A DNA stretch of 34,485 bases from Desulfosporosinus sp. BRH_c37 (GCA_001516045.1 LOEW01000157.1:1-34485), one strand, 5' to 3'. Counted from the first letter of the stretch, positions 1 through 8,034 are shown. The notes: generated by a model not told the origin, from the letters alone. A program made the numbers and translations.

Positions 1-442
1 TACTGCCCCCCTTCACCATGTGCCTTCCATTACAGAAGGCCGTTGGGCTACTATTAGGGCTCTCTGCCATATACCTGGGAACGGCACTTAGGCAGGTCAC
101 GTTTGACAAATTCATATAGTGTATCCATACGTAGGTATCCAGTTGGTCGTTACCCTGCTTATCGCAGGTATGTCAACAGGCCTGCTTATATCCAATCCTT
201 CATATATTGGAAATACCCATTGATGCCGGTGTTTTGTCCGGCAGCGTCGCACAGCCACAGACCCGGATTCAGCCCATAGGCTTTACCATATATGGCCTGA
301 CTCGCCAGGCTACTCGACAACGTTAGTTGTCTAATCCCGACTTTGCCGACATGCTCTTGTCCCCCAGAGGCTTTCGCTTGAGGTTAGTCGGTTGTCTTAC
401 ATCGCATTGCAGGGGCGATGATTTCTAGGAAATATATATGAA
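1..442. other. Hairpin-dense non-coding stretch at the left edge
   Basis: No convincing reading frame was found on either strand. What is visible is a series of short perfect inverted repeats: GCCTTC/GAAGGC at 22-40, CTGCC/GGCAG at 64-95, TACC.TGC/GCAGGTA at 151-170, TCCAAT/ATTGGA at 191-211, TGCCGG/CCGGCA at 224-243, GCCTG/CAGGC at 295-310, GACAAC/GTTGTC at 316-331 and CATCGC/GCGATG at 400-420. The base composition is more GC-rich than the transporter gene that follows. A structured RNA, or the non-coding part of a mobile element cut by the window edge, would both fit; I cannot name either. Confidence 0.4.
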
Positions 443-457
443 GCGCACAACGTGCGC
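443..457 (+). promoter_or_regulatory. Perfect 6-bp hairpin just upstream of the MFS ribosome site
   Basis: GCGCAC and GTGCGC flank a 3-base loop, ending 6 bases before the ribosome binding site at 464-470. A hairpin here could influence translation of the transporter or be the last stem of the structured region to the left. It would lie inside the coding region if the upstream ATG at 438 were used, which is one reason to prefer the ATG at 477. Confidence 0.35.
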
Positions 458-476
458 ACTACGAGGAGGTTTAAGT

Positions 477-1826
477 ATGAATACTTCTGTAAGTAACAAA
501 CGTATAAGCATTACTGGTCGAATGGAGAGAATCCCTAATTCAAATTTTCAAAAAATGTTAGTTGGGGTGCTTATAGTAGCCTGGTTTGTGGAATCTTTAG
601 ATTTAGGTGGAATGATATACCTAATGCCCGTTTTAGGGAGCGCTTTTAAATTAGATCCTAAAATTATGGGGTATTTAGGATCAATAAGTTTTGCCGGTAT
701 GTTTTTCGGTTCTTTAATATCTGGATTTTTATCCGATAAAATTGGCAGAAAGAAGACTATAATTTATTCTATGTTATTTTGGGGAATAAGTGGTTTTTTA
801 GTGAGTAATGCATGGTCAACACAAAGTCTTTTAGTATTTCGTTTTTTACTGGGCGTGGGGTTAGGAGCTCAAGTACCTGTCGGAGTTACTATGTTGAGCG
901 AACTAGTTCCTTCTAAAAATCGCGGGATGTATCTAGCTCTCTATCAGGCTTTTTACCCGTTAGGTATAGCTGGTGCGGGTTTATTAACTTATTTGTTACT
1001 ACCTAGATTTAACTGGCAGGGAGTATTCTTAGCTGAAGCGTTGCCTGCTTTATGGCTGTTTGTAGTTTGGAAGTTTATTCCGGAATCACCTTATTGGCTT
1101 GAATCTAAATCAAGATATTCGGAAGCCGATAAAGTTATGGATATAATAGAAAAAAATGTCCAAAAAAGTACTGGTAAGCCTTTACCCTCAGTATATGATG
1201 AATATCTCGATGTCATTGTTAAGAAACCATCTAATCAAGGCTTTTCTGAACTCTTAACAAAACCATTCATTCCAATCATGTTGATGGCATTAATATGGCA
1301 GAGTACTGCCTTGCTAGGGTTTTACGGGCTAAGTACATGGTTGAGTGTTTTACTGGTAGCTAAAGGATTTGCTATTATTAAATCTACGGCCTTTATAGCA
1401 GTAATCGCGCTTGGCGGGCTCCCAGCATTCTTTTTGGTATATTTTCTAGTAGAGAAAATTGGTAGGAAAAAGACAACGCTAGTGTTCGCGGTTACAACAG
1501 CCGTTAGTTCATTTATCTATGGTTCAGCACCAACCATTACGCTCGTAATCATTTTAGGACTAGCGTTTATGTTTTTCCAGTATGGCTATTCAATGTCGTG
1601 TAATGTGTATTTACCTGAAATATTTCCGACGCATCTGCGAGGCAGAGGAGTAGGGTTTGGATTGGCGTGTGGTCGGGTAGGAGCTTTTATGGGGCCCATT
1701 TCTCTTGGTTACGTTATTTCAGGTTATGGTCCTTTGGCAGTTTTTATGGTTGCTTCAAGTTGTGTATTAATTGGCGCTTTAGCAGTATTAATATTAGGCC
1801 CTGAAACGAGAGGGAAAGTCTTTTAG
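477..1826 (+). CDS. MFS transporter, metabolite/aromatic-acid:H+ symporter-like
   Basis: A 449-residue integral membrane protein of the major facilitator superfamily with about 12 hydrophobic segments. The loop between segments 2 and 3 carries the MFS signature GFLSDKIGRKK, repeated in weaker form in the second half as VEKIGRKKT, and the central region carries PESPYWLESKSR, typical of the sugar-porter and metabolite:H+ symporter branches. EIFPTHLRGRGVGFG in the second half also fits these branches. The start at 477 is chosen because AGGAGGT lies at 464-470; the ATG at 438 has no such site. The substrate cannot be read from sequence; an organic acid is most likely. The gene stands alone, with no operon partner and no obvious terminator behind it. 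Confidence 0.85.
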   Translation: MNTSVSNKRISITGRMERIPNSNFQKMLVGVLIVAWFVESLDLGGMIYLMPVLGSAFKLDPKIMGYLGSISFAGMFFGSLISGFLSDKIGRKKTIIYSMLFWGISGFLVSNAWSTQSLLVFRFLLGVGLGAQVPVGVTMLSELVPSKNRGMYLALYQAFYPLGIAGAGLLTYLLLPRFNWQGVFLAEALPALWLFVVWKFIPESPYWLESKSRYSEADKVMDIIEKNVQKSTGKPLPSVYDEYLDVIVKKPSNQGFSELLTKPFIPIMLMALIWQSTALLGFYGLSTWLSVLLVAKGFAIIKSTAFIAVIALGGLPAFFLVYFLVEKIGRKKTTLVFAVTTAVSSFIYGSAPTITLVIILGLAFMFFQYGYSMSCNVYLPEIFPTHLRGRGVGFGLACGRVGAFMGPISLGYVISGYGPLAVFMVASSCVLIGALAVLILGPETRGKVF

Positions 1827-1965
1827 TCAGAAGTTAAGAGCTGTGAACTCGGGTTCGACAGTCAATCGGCGTTTTAGGCATACGAACCAGACTAAAAAGG
1901 CGATAACCGTGCGGGTTTCTAACTTATACACAAGTAAAAACGTAGACACTCGGCAAGTTATCCAC

Positions 1966-2006
1966 AAGTGCCTCTAACCCTTGGGCTACATGGGTTTGAG
2001 GCACTT
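1966..2006. repeat. 15-bp inverted repeat
   Basis: AAGTGCCTCTAACCC at 1966-1980 and GGGTTTGAGGCACTT at 1992-2006 pair with one mismatch across an 11-base loop. There is no T-run on either side, so it is not a standard intrinsic terminator, although it is placed where one for the MFS gene could be. It may be a transposon end hairpin. Confidence 0.55.
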
Positions 2007-2081
2007 CTCGCGCCTAAAGACTATAGAAAACGAGGTCAACATGATTTAAGTATAAAACCAATGATTGATAGACTTCATAAT

Positions 2082-2124
2082 CCTGAATAACCCGTGGCTT
2101 ACACATGCCTACAGGTTATTCAGG
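2082..2124. repeat. 11-bp perfect inverted repeat
   Basis: CCTGAATAACC at 2082-2092 pairs perfectly with GGTTATTCAGG at 2114-2124 around a 21-base loop. There is no poly-T tail. With the hairpin at 1966-2006 it makes two strong stems within 160 bases of otherwise empty sequence. Confidence 0.5.
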
Positions 2125-2351
2125 TGCCCTCATTTCAGAAGCAGCTACAAGTGGTGTTACAGTAAGCTTTGATATCAACATTAAATTAAGAACGACGCAA
2201 AAACATCATATATAAGGATGTGATTAGGCCTATTTTAGATATTAGAGGACAAAATTTATGTTTACTCCCAGGGGATAGATATTTTGTTCCTAGGGGGATA
2301 TGGGGGTAAAACTGTGTCTCGGAACTTCAGATTCTCCTCATTTTGCACAGG

Positions 2352-2450
2352 TTATCGCTCACTGAATTTAACCGCAGTACCATACGCCATGACCTCGGCG
2401 GCGTCCTGCATAACCTTGGGATCTATTTCAATTTTCTCCTCGTTTAAAGC
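2352..2450 (-). pseudogene. C-terminal remnant of a YbjQ/UPF0145-like protein
   Basis: The minus strand encodes about 33 residues ending in EVMAYGTAVKFSER before a TAA at 2352-2354. The AAEV.AYGTAV pattern resembles the C terminus of the small YbjQ/UPF0145 family, whose members end in a similar GTAV strand. The full family protein is about 100 residues; here a stop lies just upstream and the frame overlaps the end of the HlyD gene, so only the tail survives. A 19-residue peptide could start at the ATG at 2409-2411, but no ribosome site supports it. The family assignment is tentative. Confidence 0.45.
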
Positions 2451-3742
2451 ATTTTTTTAATGCGTTTTCCTTCTTTAAGTGTCGTTAAATTAGGGTCCTG
2501 AAGAATTACATCACCATCAGTCAATCCTTGTTCAATAATCACTTGACTGTCATTCTCCAAGCCTTTTTTAACGGGTTGAATCTTAGCCTTACCTTGCTCA
2601 ACTACCCAGACAGCCTCCCCTTGTTGATAGGGAAAAAGGGTTGCTTTGGGGATCAGGAGTTTTCCCGACATTTCGTGAGTTGTATATCTAACATCCACAT
2701 TGCTCCCTAGAACGACGACAGGAGAAGAGTCAGCAAGACGAATCGTTATTTTTGCGCGGTTTTCTTTGAGCCCGAGTGGAGATACCCTCTCGACGGCAGC
2801 GACTGCAACAGCTTCAACTTTGCCTGTCAAGGATTTATTTCCGGCGCTGGTTGCTTGAACAGCTTGTACCGTGCTCCCCACTTTGATATCGAGGGCATCG
2901 CTGGCTAGGACATAGCTTTCTAACTCATAACCATCGTTCGTGAATACGGTCATTATTTGCTGGCCCAGAGGAACAATGCCTCCTTCCTTAAGAGAGATGT
3001 CTTTGACAAGGCCATCTTGAAGGGCAACAACTTTGGCTTTACTGATCTTATCTTCTAACTGGTCAATTTGAGCTTGCAGGGCATCCTTCTGATTGTTATA
3101 ATACATTTCCGACCCTTCGGAAGCCTTAGTTTGCTCGTAGATCAATTGTAAATCTAATTTTTGCTGATCTAATACGTTTTTCGCTTTATCGAACGTTGAC
3201 TGAGCCACTTCATATTCAACTAGAGAAATTGATCCGGCATCATACAAGGCTTTCATGCGTGTCAGGTTTAGTTCTTCGGTCTGAGCATCCTTTTCCGCTT
3301 GCTGAATCACTAAATTTTGTTGTGCAACTTGCGTATTGGGACTTTTGTAACTCTGCAAACGTTGCCCTTCCAAACTCTGAACTTGAGCTTTCAGGGCTTC
3401 CAACTGATAGTTTAAATCACTGGTGCTTATCTCGAAAAGCACTTGTCCCTTTTTGACTGTATCACCATTTTGTACGTTAAGGGTTTGCAGCTTCCCCTCT
3501 ACAGGGTTGAAGATCGGCCACTCTTGAGCGGCGATGATTTCTCCTTCTTCCGTAAACCCTTTGCTAAAGTTTTGAGGATGCAAGGTTATTACGTTGACCG
3601 CCAGAGGCATAGCCTTCGAGATAGTGACAGAAATCAGCACCAGGAGTGCAAGCCCACCCATAATCACAAACTTACGATGTTTGAGATTAGGCAGCTTAAA
3701 CATTTTAGGAGCCAGCTTAATTTTCGTTTTTTCAATAGCCAT
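2444..3742 (-). CDS. HlyD/MacA-family membrane-fusion adaptor
   Basis: A 432-residue periplasmic-adaptor-type protein. A short basic N terminus is followed by one membrane segment (about 26-43), then a split lipoyl-like domain (VEGKLQTLNVQNGDTVKKGQ, roughly 80-105), a long helical hairpin rich in Q, L, E and K (about 115-235), and beta-barrel segments to the end. This is the order found in MacA/HlyD adaptors; Gram-positive members work with FtsX/MacB-like permeases. GGGAG lies just before the ATG. It is probably the third component of the exporter whose permease and ATPase lie upstream on the same strand, but a 464-bp gap holding a transposon-like repeat now separates it from the permease. 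Its transcription may therefore be independent. Exported substrate unknown. Confidence 0.88.
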   Translation of the reverse strand: MAIEKTKIKLAPKMFKLPNLKHRKFVIMGGLALLVLISVTISKAMPLAVNVITLHPQNFSKGFTEEGEIIAAQEWPIFNPVEGKLQTLNVQNGDTVKKGQVLFEISTSDLNYQLEALKAQVQSLEGQRLQSYKSPNTQVAQQNLVIQQAEKDAQTEELNLTRMKALYDAGSISLVEYEVAQSTFDKAKNVLDQQKLDLQLIYEQTKASEGSEMYYNNQKDALQAQIDQLEDKISKAKVVALQDGLVKDISLKEGGIVPLGQQIMTVFTNDGYELESYVLASDALDIKVGSTVQAVQATSAGNKSLTGKVEAVAVAAVERVSPLGLKENRAKITIRLADSSPVVVLGSNVDVRYTTHEMSGKLLIPKATLFPYQQGEAVWVVEQGKAKIQPVKKGLENDSQVIIEQGLTDGDVILQDPNLTTLKEGKRIKKML

Positions 3743-3918
3743 TTATATCTCCCTCTCGTAACTCTTCTATTCTTCTACTTTTTACTCATCACTATTTGTT
3801 CCTTGGCCGTACCGGAAATACAACTTGTAGAATAGTGGGTGGGGAGTTTGATTTACAAAAGAGAACGACTTAAGCGAGTAGCTCACCAAACTTCGTGAAA
3901 AGCAGGCAGCGGAGACGA

Positions 3919-3970
3919 GTTGGAAACAGGACGTTTCCAACCGGCAACTGAGCCTGAAGACACTGTCTTC
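3919..3970. repeat. Two adjacent perfect hairpins left of repeat copy A
   Basis: GTTGGAAAC (3919-3927) pairs perfectly with GTTTCCAAC (3933-3941) over a 5-base loop, and GAAGAC (3956-3961) with GTCTTC (3965-3970) over 3 bases. They lie in the non-coding gap between the permease and adaptor genes, 105 to 160 bases upstream of the transposon-like unit. A plus-strand frame from 3920 to 4147 stays open through this region and into the repeat, so decayed tnpB sequence is possible, but I cannot identify a TnpB motif in it. Confidence 0.45.
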
Positions 3971-4075
3971 GCACGTATTAACATTCTTGCAGGATGGCGA
4001 ATTGCCGGGCACTCGTCGGAGCTGGCGGCTTTGAGAGTTAGTTTGGTCTACGAAGCTTACGGAGCGAACGTTGTA

Positions 4076-4193
4076 AGTGAACTCGTTCAACTAAAGTTGA
4101 ACATCGAGTCTTCGGTGGGGGACTCTACCCCCACCGAAGCAGAATAAGGTGTACCACTCCCACTTGTAGAAGTGGGAGTCTTACGATTTGGAT
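4076..4193 (+). mobile_element. IS200/IS605-like transposase-free unit, copy A
   Basis: A 118-bp unit that begins AGTGAACTCG and ends GATTTGGAT, both shared exactly with copy B (25974-26153, opposite strand). It folds into three stems: GTTCAACT/AGTTGAAC near the left end, a perfect 12-bp stem CTTCGGTGGGGG/CCCCCACCGAAG at 4110-4139, and a perfect 10-bp stem ACTCCCACTT/AAGTGGGAGT at 4156-4179 near the right end. Sub-terminal hairpins at both ends without terminal inverted repeats are the hallmark of IS200/IS605 elements and their small non-autonomous derivatives. The right part resembles the end of tnpB plus the right-end hairpin, which in such elements also forms the 3' part of the omega RNA. 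No transposase or TnpB gene is present in the window. It lies 14 bases from the stop codon of the permease gene. Confidence 0.6.
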
Positions 4194-4206
4194 CAAACTC
4201 TTACTC

Positions 4207-6585
4207 TCAATCACGAGTCGCAAGAATCTCAACATAGGGAAGTGACTTTATTTTGTAGTAAGCCCTGCTTTGGGCCACCAGAACTGAAAAAGCGGTTCCC
4301 GCAGCCGCACCCAACAAAGCCATGAGCGGAAGATCTGCTGGAAGAGAGTACATATCATTGCTCATTGACTGAGCCATACTCATATTTAATCCATAGGCCA
4401 TCGGTATACCGAGCAAAATACCAAAAGCATACAAAGTCCATTGTTCCGAGGTGATCACCCGCAGTACCTCTCTTGGCGTCATACCTAGCACACGAAGGGA
4501 TGCCAATTCTCGTTTCCGTTCAGACAGCGAAATAATGCTAGAATTATAGATAAGGGCAAATCCGCAAATTCCGCCGAGAATGGCAAGTATCCAAGTCGTG
4601 AAGCCAAATGAATCCATCATCTTTTTAATCTTGTCCCCGGTGTCTTTCAGAGATTCAATTGAGGCGACATTACTGGCATTTCGGTATTTGCTCTTCATTT
4701 GTCCTACTTCAGAAGGGTCTATCTCAATCAACATGGCTGTGCTGATTTCTCCTTGCCTTAGAAAACGTTGCAGCTCTTTTTCCTCCATAAAGGCATTAAG
4801 TCCGACATACTGAGGAACTACCCCTTTTACTAACAGCCTCTCACCCTTCTGATCGATAGTTTCTCTCCGCAAAGGACTTTCCACGTAAATTTCGTCTCCA
4901 ACTTTGACGTTTAAAGATTTAGCTAAATGTTCAGATAGCAAAATTCCCTGATCAGGAACCTCCACCCTTTGGCCCTTTTTATCGAGAATATTATAAAGTG
5001 TGGTTTCTTTAGTAAGACCCATCAGAGCGACGTCTTTCTTTAACCAACCGTTTCTCAAAGAAGCTGGCACTTCCAATAAAGGTTCGACTTTAGATACGCC
5101 AGGATCATTGGCGACGGCAAATTTTGTTGTTCCTGAGGGAGAAGGTTGGCTCAACGACAATTTGACATCAAAGGTTTGAACTTTTTCTAACTGGACCGTT
5201 GTCAATATATCAGTCATGTTCTGCATCGACCAAGAAACTGTCATTAAACTAAAAACTACGGCGATACCCAGGACGTTAAAGAGGCTTCTCGTTGGGGTGC
5301 GAAATACATCTCGGATACCCATCTGGGCTTGTGACGAAAGGTTTTGCCAAAACCAGGTAATTTTTTCGATTAAGGTTTTAGAAGCCGTTCCTGGTGCAGG
5401 TGGCCTCATGGCTTCAGCTGGTTCCAAGCGCAAAATATCGAGACTTCCTTTGATCCCACTAAGAGCGCTAAAGACGATGGCCAAGGCGAGGCTAATAAAG
5501 AGGTATTTGAAAGAGAATTCGCTTTTTAGACCAGGTAGATCAAAAAATGCCCTGTACATCATCGTCAAAGGGAACGAAAGAGCCACCCCGGCTAACCCTC
5601 CTAATAATCCACCAGTGGTTCCTATGACTAGGGGATAGGTCAGATAATGTAAAATTATCTCTCGATCCGTAAAACCAAAGGCCTTCAGGGTTCCGATTAT
5701 CCCTCGTTGCAGTTCGATGAGGCGCCGCAACATAGTATACAAAATAATGGCAGCTACTCCCAAAAACACTACCGGCAAAGTTTTGGACATGGTTCGGATT
5801 GATTTAATCTCACTGGTTATAACGGTGTGACTCGTTTGATCTTTACGAGGGATGATACTCCGAACTCCATAGGGTTTTAACTCGGCTTGGAGACTGTCCT
5901 TGACTGATTCAAAACTAACCCCATCCTTAAGTGTTATCACGAGATCATTGACTTGGCCTTTTTCCTTGACAAGCGCTTTGAGCGTGCTAAAGGAAACGTA
6001 CGCCATGCCAAATTCTTCAGGGGATGGGTAAAGGTCTTGGGCATTTCTCATAATGTAAATGAATTCTGGGCTTTGCGCCGTTCCAGTAATAACTAAGGAT
6101 ACTTGATTGCCATCAAGATTGACATTGACGGTATCCCCTAACGACAAATGATTGGCGGCCAAAAACTTGGGGTCCACGAGAATTTCGGGTTGGTTTTCTC
6201 TGGGCAACTGTCCCGTTGTGAGATGAATTTGGTTGATTTGTGGGGTATTCGGACGATTAAGCGTGAGCATTTTCAAATAACGATTTGAGTCTTTCTGTTG
6301 ATCAATAATGCGCACCTCTTTGACAATTCGACCAGCTGCTTGATCAATTCCGGGTATAAAAGACAATGAATTAACTTTGCTTTCGGGATAACCGGTTACG
6401 CTGATAAATCCGTCCGCAAAATTTGTTTCAGTATAGAACTCCTGCAGGGACTTATCCATGCTCTCTACGGCAATGGACATGGCGGTATAAATAAGCAAGC
6501 CTAAGGCAATGACCATAATACAGGCAAAATAGACTCCCTTGTTTTCTAAGATATCTCTCAAGGTCTTTCTTCTCAGCATTACCAT
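4207..6585 (-). CDS. ABC exporter permease with two FtsX/MacB-like domains
   Basis: A 792-residue membrane protein. It has an N-terminal membrane segment (about 18-40), a large extracytoplasmic region to about 265, three segments of a first FtsX domain (about 270-385), a further segment near 435, a second extracytoplasmic region, and three C-terminal segments (about 655-785). This duplicated layout is that of YknZ/MacB- or lipoprotein-release-type permeases fused in one chain. The start codon is coupled to the ATPase: the two genes overlap at TAATG, and GGAGG lies 7 bases before the ATG at 6585; the ATG six bases later is an alternative. It forms an exporter with the ATPase upstream and probably the HlyD-type adaptor downstream. 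Substrate unknown; antimicrobial peptides or lipids are usual for this family. Confidence 0.88.
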   Translation of the reverse strand: MVMLRRKTLRDILENKGVYFACIMVIALGLLIYTAMSIAVESMDKSLQEFYTETNFADGFISVTGYPESKVNSLSFIPGIDQAAGRIVKEVRIIDQQKDSNRYLKMLTLNRPNTPQINQIHLTTGQLPRENQPEILVDPKFLAANHLSLGDTVNVNLDGNQVSLVITGTAQSPEFIYIMRNAQDLYPSPEEFGMAYVSFSTLKALVKEKGQVNDLVITLKDGVSFESVKDSLQAELKPYGVRSIIPRKDQTSHTVITSEIKSIRTMSKTLPVVFLGVAAIILYTMLRRLIELQRGIIGTLKAFGFTDREIILHYLTYPLVIGTTGGLLGGLAGVALSFPLTMMYRAFFDLPGLKSEFSFKYLFISLALAIVFSALSGIKGSLDILRLEPAEAMRPPAPGTASKTLIEKITWFWQNLSSQAQMGIRDVFRTPTRSLFNVLGIAVVFSLMTVSWSMQNMTDILTTVQLEKVQTFDVKLSLSQPSPSGTTKFAVANDPGVSKVEPLLEVPASLRNGWLKKDVALMGLTKETTLYNILDKKGQRVEVPDQGILLSEHLAKSLNVKVGDEIYVESPLRRETIDQKGERLLVKGVVPQYVGLNAFMEEKELQRFLRQGEISTAMLIEIDPSEVGQMKSKYRNASNVASIESLKDTGDKIKKMMDSFGFTTWILAILGGICGFALIYNSSIISLSERKRELASLRVLGMTPREVLRVITSEQWTLYAFGILLGIPMAYGLNMSMAQSMSNDMYSLPADLPLMALLGAAAGTAFSVLVAQSRAYYKIKSLPYVEILATRD

Positions 6586-7283
6586 GAGATATCCTCCGGA
6601 TCCAGTGGATTCTCGACCACTTTGACGTTATCGAGAAGACCATCCTTCAAATAGAAAACTCTATTGGCCATTTTGGCAATTTCGATATTATGCGTAATAA
6701 TCATCACAGTTTTTTGGTATACACTGTTTAACTTCTGTAACGATTTTAAAACTTGGATACCCGTTTGAATATCCAAAGCCCCAGTAGGTTCATCACACAA
6801 TAGCAGTTCAGGGTTTTTGACAATGGCCCGCGCGATAGCCACCCTCTGTTGTTGTCCGCCTGAGAGTTGAGATGGAAAATGATCCGACCAGCCCTCAAGT
6901 CCGACTTCCCGTAAAACGTCTGAAACGGAGAGTGGATTCCGAGCTATTTCTACCGCTAATTTGACATTTTCATAGGTTGTAAGATTTGGCATTAAATTGT
7001 AATTTTGAAAGACAAACCCCACCTCGTTCCTTCGATACAGTGTGAGGTGTTGCTCGTCAATGGCATGTAAGGGCTCTCCTTTGTAATAAAGCTCACCGCT
7101 TGATGCTTGAGTCATGCCCCCAATAATATTAAGTAGCGTTGTCTTACCTGAACCACTTTGGCCCAGAATAACAATGAATTCTCCTTGGAAGATCTGGAAG
7201 TCAATTCCCTTTAAAACTTGGACTTCTACTTCGCCAGTACGATAAAACTTGCGGATACCTTTTCCTTCCATGAGAACATCCAT
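6579..7283 (-). CDS. ABC transporter ATPase, MacB/LolD type
   Basis: A 234-residue nucleotide-binding subunit with every expected motif in order: Walker [11 protein letters not shown]-loop [11 protein letters not shown], signature [14 protein letters not shown], Walker [13 protein letters not shown], and H-loop [14 protein letters not shown] and the short length place it with MacB/LolD/YknY ATPases that pair with FtsX permeases. I start it at the ATG at 7283 because GGAGGGG precedes it by about 7 bases; two ATGs up to 24 bases further out lack a site. Its 3' end overlaps the permease start, so the two are translationally coupled. The TetR gene ends 35 bases upstream, suggesting one operon. 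Confidence 0.92.
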   Translation of the reverse strand: MDVLMEGKGIRKFYRTGEVEVQVLKGIDFQIFQGEFIVILGQSGSGKTTLLNIIGGMTQASSGELYYKGEPLHAIDEQHLTLYRRNEVGFVFQNYNLMPNLTTYENVKLAVEIARNPLSVSDVLREVGLEGWSDHFPSQLSGGQQQRVAIARAIVKNPELLLCDEPTGALDIQTGIQVLKSLQKLNSVYQKTVMIITHNIEIAKMANRVFYLKDGLLDNVKVVENPLDPEDISW

Positions 7284-7318
7284 CTCTATCCCCTCCATCT
7301 GGACCATAATCTAAAAAT

Positions 7319-7954
7319 TTAAGAAGAATACATCCCATATTTCAAGATCTCCATATATTCGTAATACTCATCCATAATTTTATCGACATCCTCTAACATT
7401 TCTTGTTCCTTGCCTTTATAGTCCTTGAGGTATCTTTGTCCTAGAGCCTCTAAAAAAAGCGTCAATATTTGAATTGCCTTAGTGGTATCAACACCCTTAC
7501 GAAACTTTGTATCATCAATTTCCTGAAAGAATGCAGGCAGAAACTCTTTTGAAAGTCTGTTATACTTTGTCTCAATCTCTAAGCGAAGGTCCTTAGGAGA
7601 ATTTACTAAGGCTTCCAGTAGAATTTTGCTAATCTCCGGGTAAGCATGATATAACTTTAGCTTAAGAACACCAAATTCAATCAACCTTTTAAAAATATCG
7701 CCTGTTTCTGTGAGAGGGTATTTTTTATACTCTTCTAAAACCTCCTGGAAACAATAGTCCACAATATAGAGAAATAGGCTTCTCTTGTTTTGGAAATAAT
7801 GAAACAAGATCCCCTTGGAAATGCCCGCCTCCTTAATAATCGTATTAGTTGAGGCATTTTCATACCCTCGTTCGGCGAATTCATGGATACACACTTCCAA
7901 TATTTTTTTTTGTTTATCCTGATTAAGGTTTAAAAAATTTTTGTACAAACTCAT
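7319..7954 (-). CDS. TetR-family transcriptional regulator
   Basis: A 211-residue regulator. The N-terminal helix-turn-helix is clear (about residues 12-58): FAERGYENASTNTIIKEAG followed by ISKGILFHYFQNKRSLF. The remaining helical part is the ligand-binding/dimer domain, which does not reveal the ligand. It is the first gene of the exporter operon and probably represses it. Start choice: GGGGAG directly abuts the ATG at 7954, too close for normal use, whereas the TTG two codons later (7948) has a normal 6-base spacing, so the real start may be TTG. The promoter with palindromes upstream supports self-regulation. Confidence 0.9.
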   Translation of the reverse strand: MSLYKNFLNLNQDKQKKILEVCIHEFAERGYENASTNTIIKEAGISKGILFHYFQNKRSLFLYIVDYCFQEVLEEYKKYPLTETGDIFKRLIEFGVLKLKLYHAYPEISKILLEALVNSPKDLRLEIETKYNRLSKEFLPAFFQEIDDTKFRKGVDTTKAIQILTLFLEALGQRYLKDYKGKEQEMLEDVDKIMDEYYEYMEILKYGMYSS

Positions 7955-7981
7955 CTCCCCTTACAAACCAAGTTGTCAATC

Positions 7982-8018
7982 ATGATAGAATCATACACCT
8001 TGTTGACCACGTAGTCAA
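7982..8018 (-). promoter_or_regulatory. Promoter and probable TetR operators of the exporter operon
   Basis: On the minus strand TTGACT, a 17-base spacer and TATGAT form a good sigma-A promoter (8018 to 7990). The -35 sits in a near-palindrome TTGACCACGTAGTCAA (8003-8018, 14 of 16 symmetric), and the -10 overlaps ATGAT-AGA-ATCAT (7982-7994). Two dyads over the core promoter just before a TetR gene suggest autorepression. Confidence 0.6.
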
Positions 8019-8034
8019 TGGATTTACTCAACCC

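Larger units (their letters stand above)
1827..2351. other. Intergenic region with two inverted repeats and DnaA-box-like sites
   Basis: About 525 bases without a gene I can support. It holds the two hairpins listed separately, two TTATNCACA matches (1924-1932 and 1958-1966), and a G/C-run inverted repeat near 2260-2310. The frame ending at 2090 (plus strand) stays open for about 40 codons and encodes a hydrophilic stretch, but it has no start or recognisable family, so I treat it as chance or debris. Confidence 0.4.

Noticed and set aside
1..442. Group II intron or rRNA fragment
   Set aside because: A GTGCGAC occurs on the minus strand, but no domain V, no reverse transcriptase and no rRNA signature could be found.
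438..476. Upstream ATG as start of the MFS transporter
   Set aside because: It would include the 443-457 hairpin and the AGGAGGT site in the coding region; the ATG at 477 is correctly spaced.
1966..2006. 15-bp inverted repeat as intrinsic terminator of the MFS gene
   Set aside because: No T-run follows on either strand and it lies 140 bases after the stop codon; reported only as a repeat.
3782..4090. Open frame on the minus strand across the exporter gap
   Set aside because: Composition is unlike a real protein, there is no ribosome site, and it lies over hairpins and the transposon-like unit.
3920..4147. Plus-strand frame through copy A as a small gene or tnpB tail
   Set aside because: TTG start inside a hairpin, no ribosome site and no zinc-finger or DED-type motif of TnpB could be recognised; kept only as a possibility.
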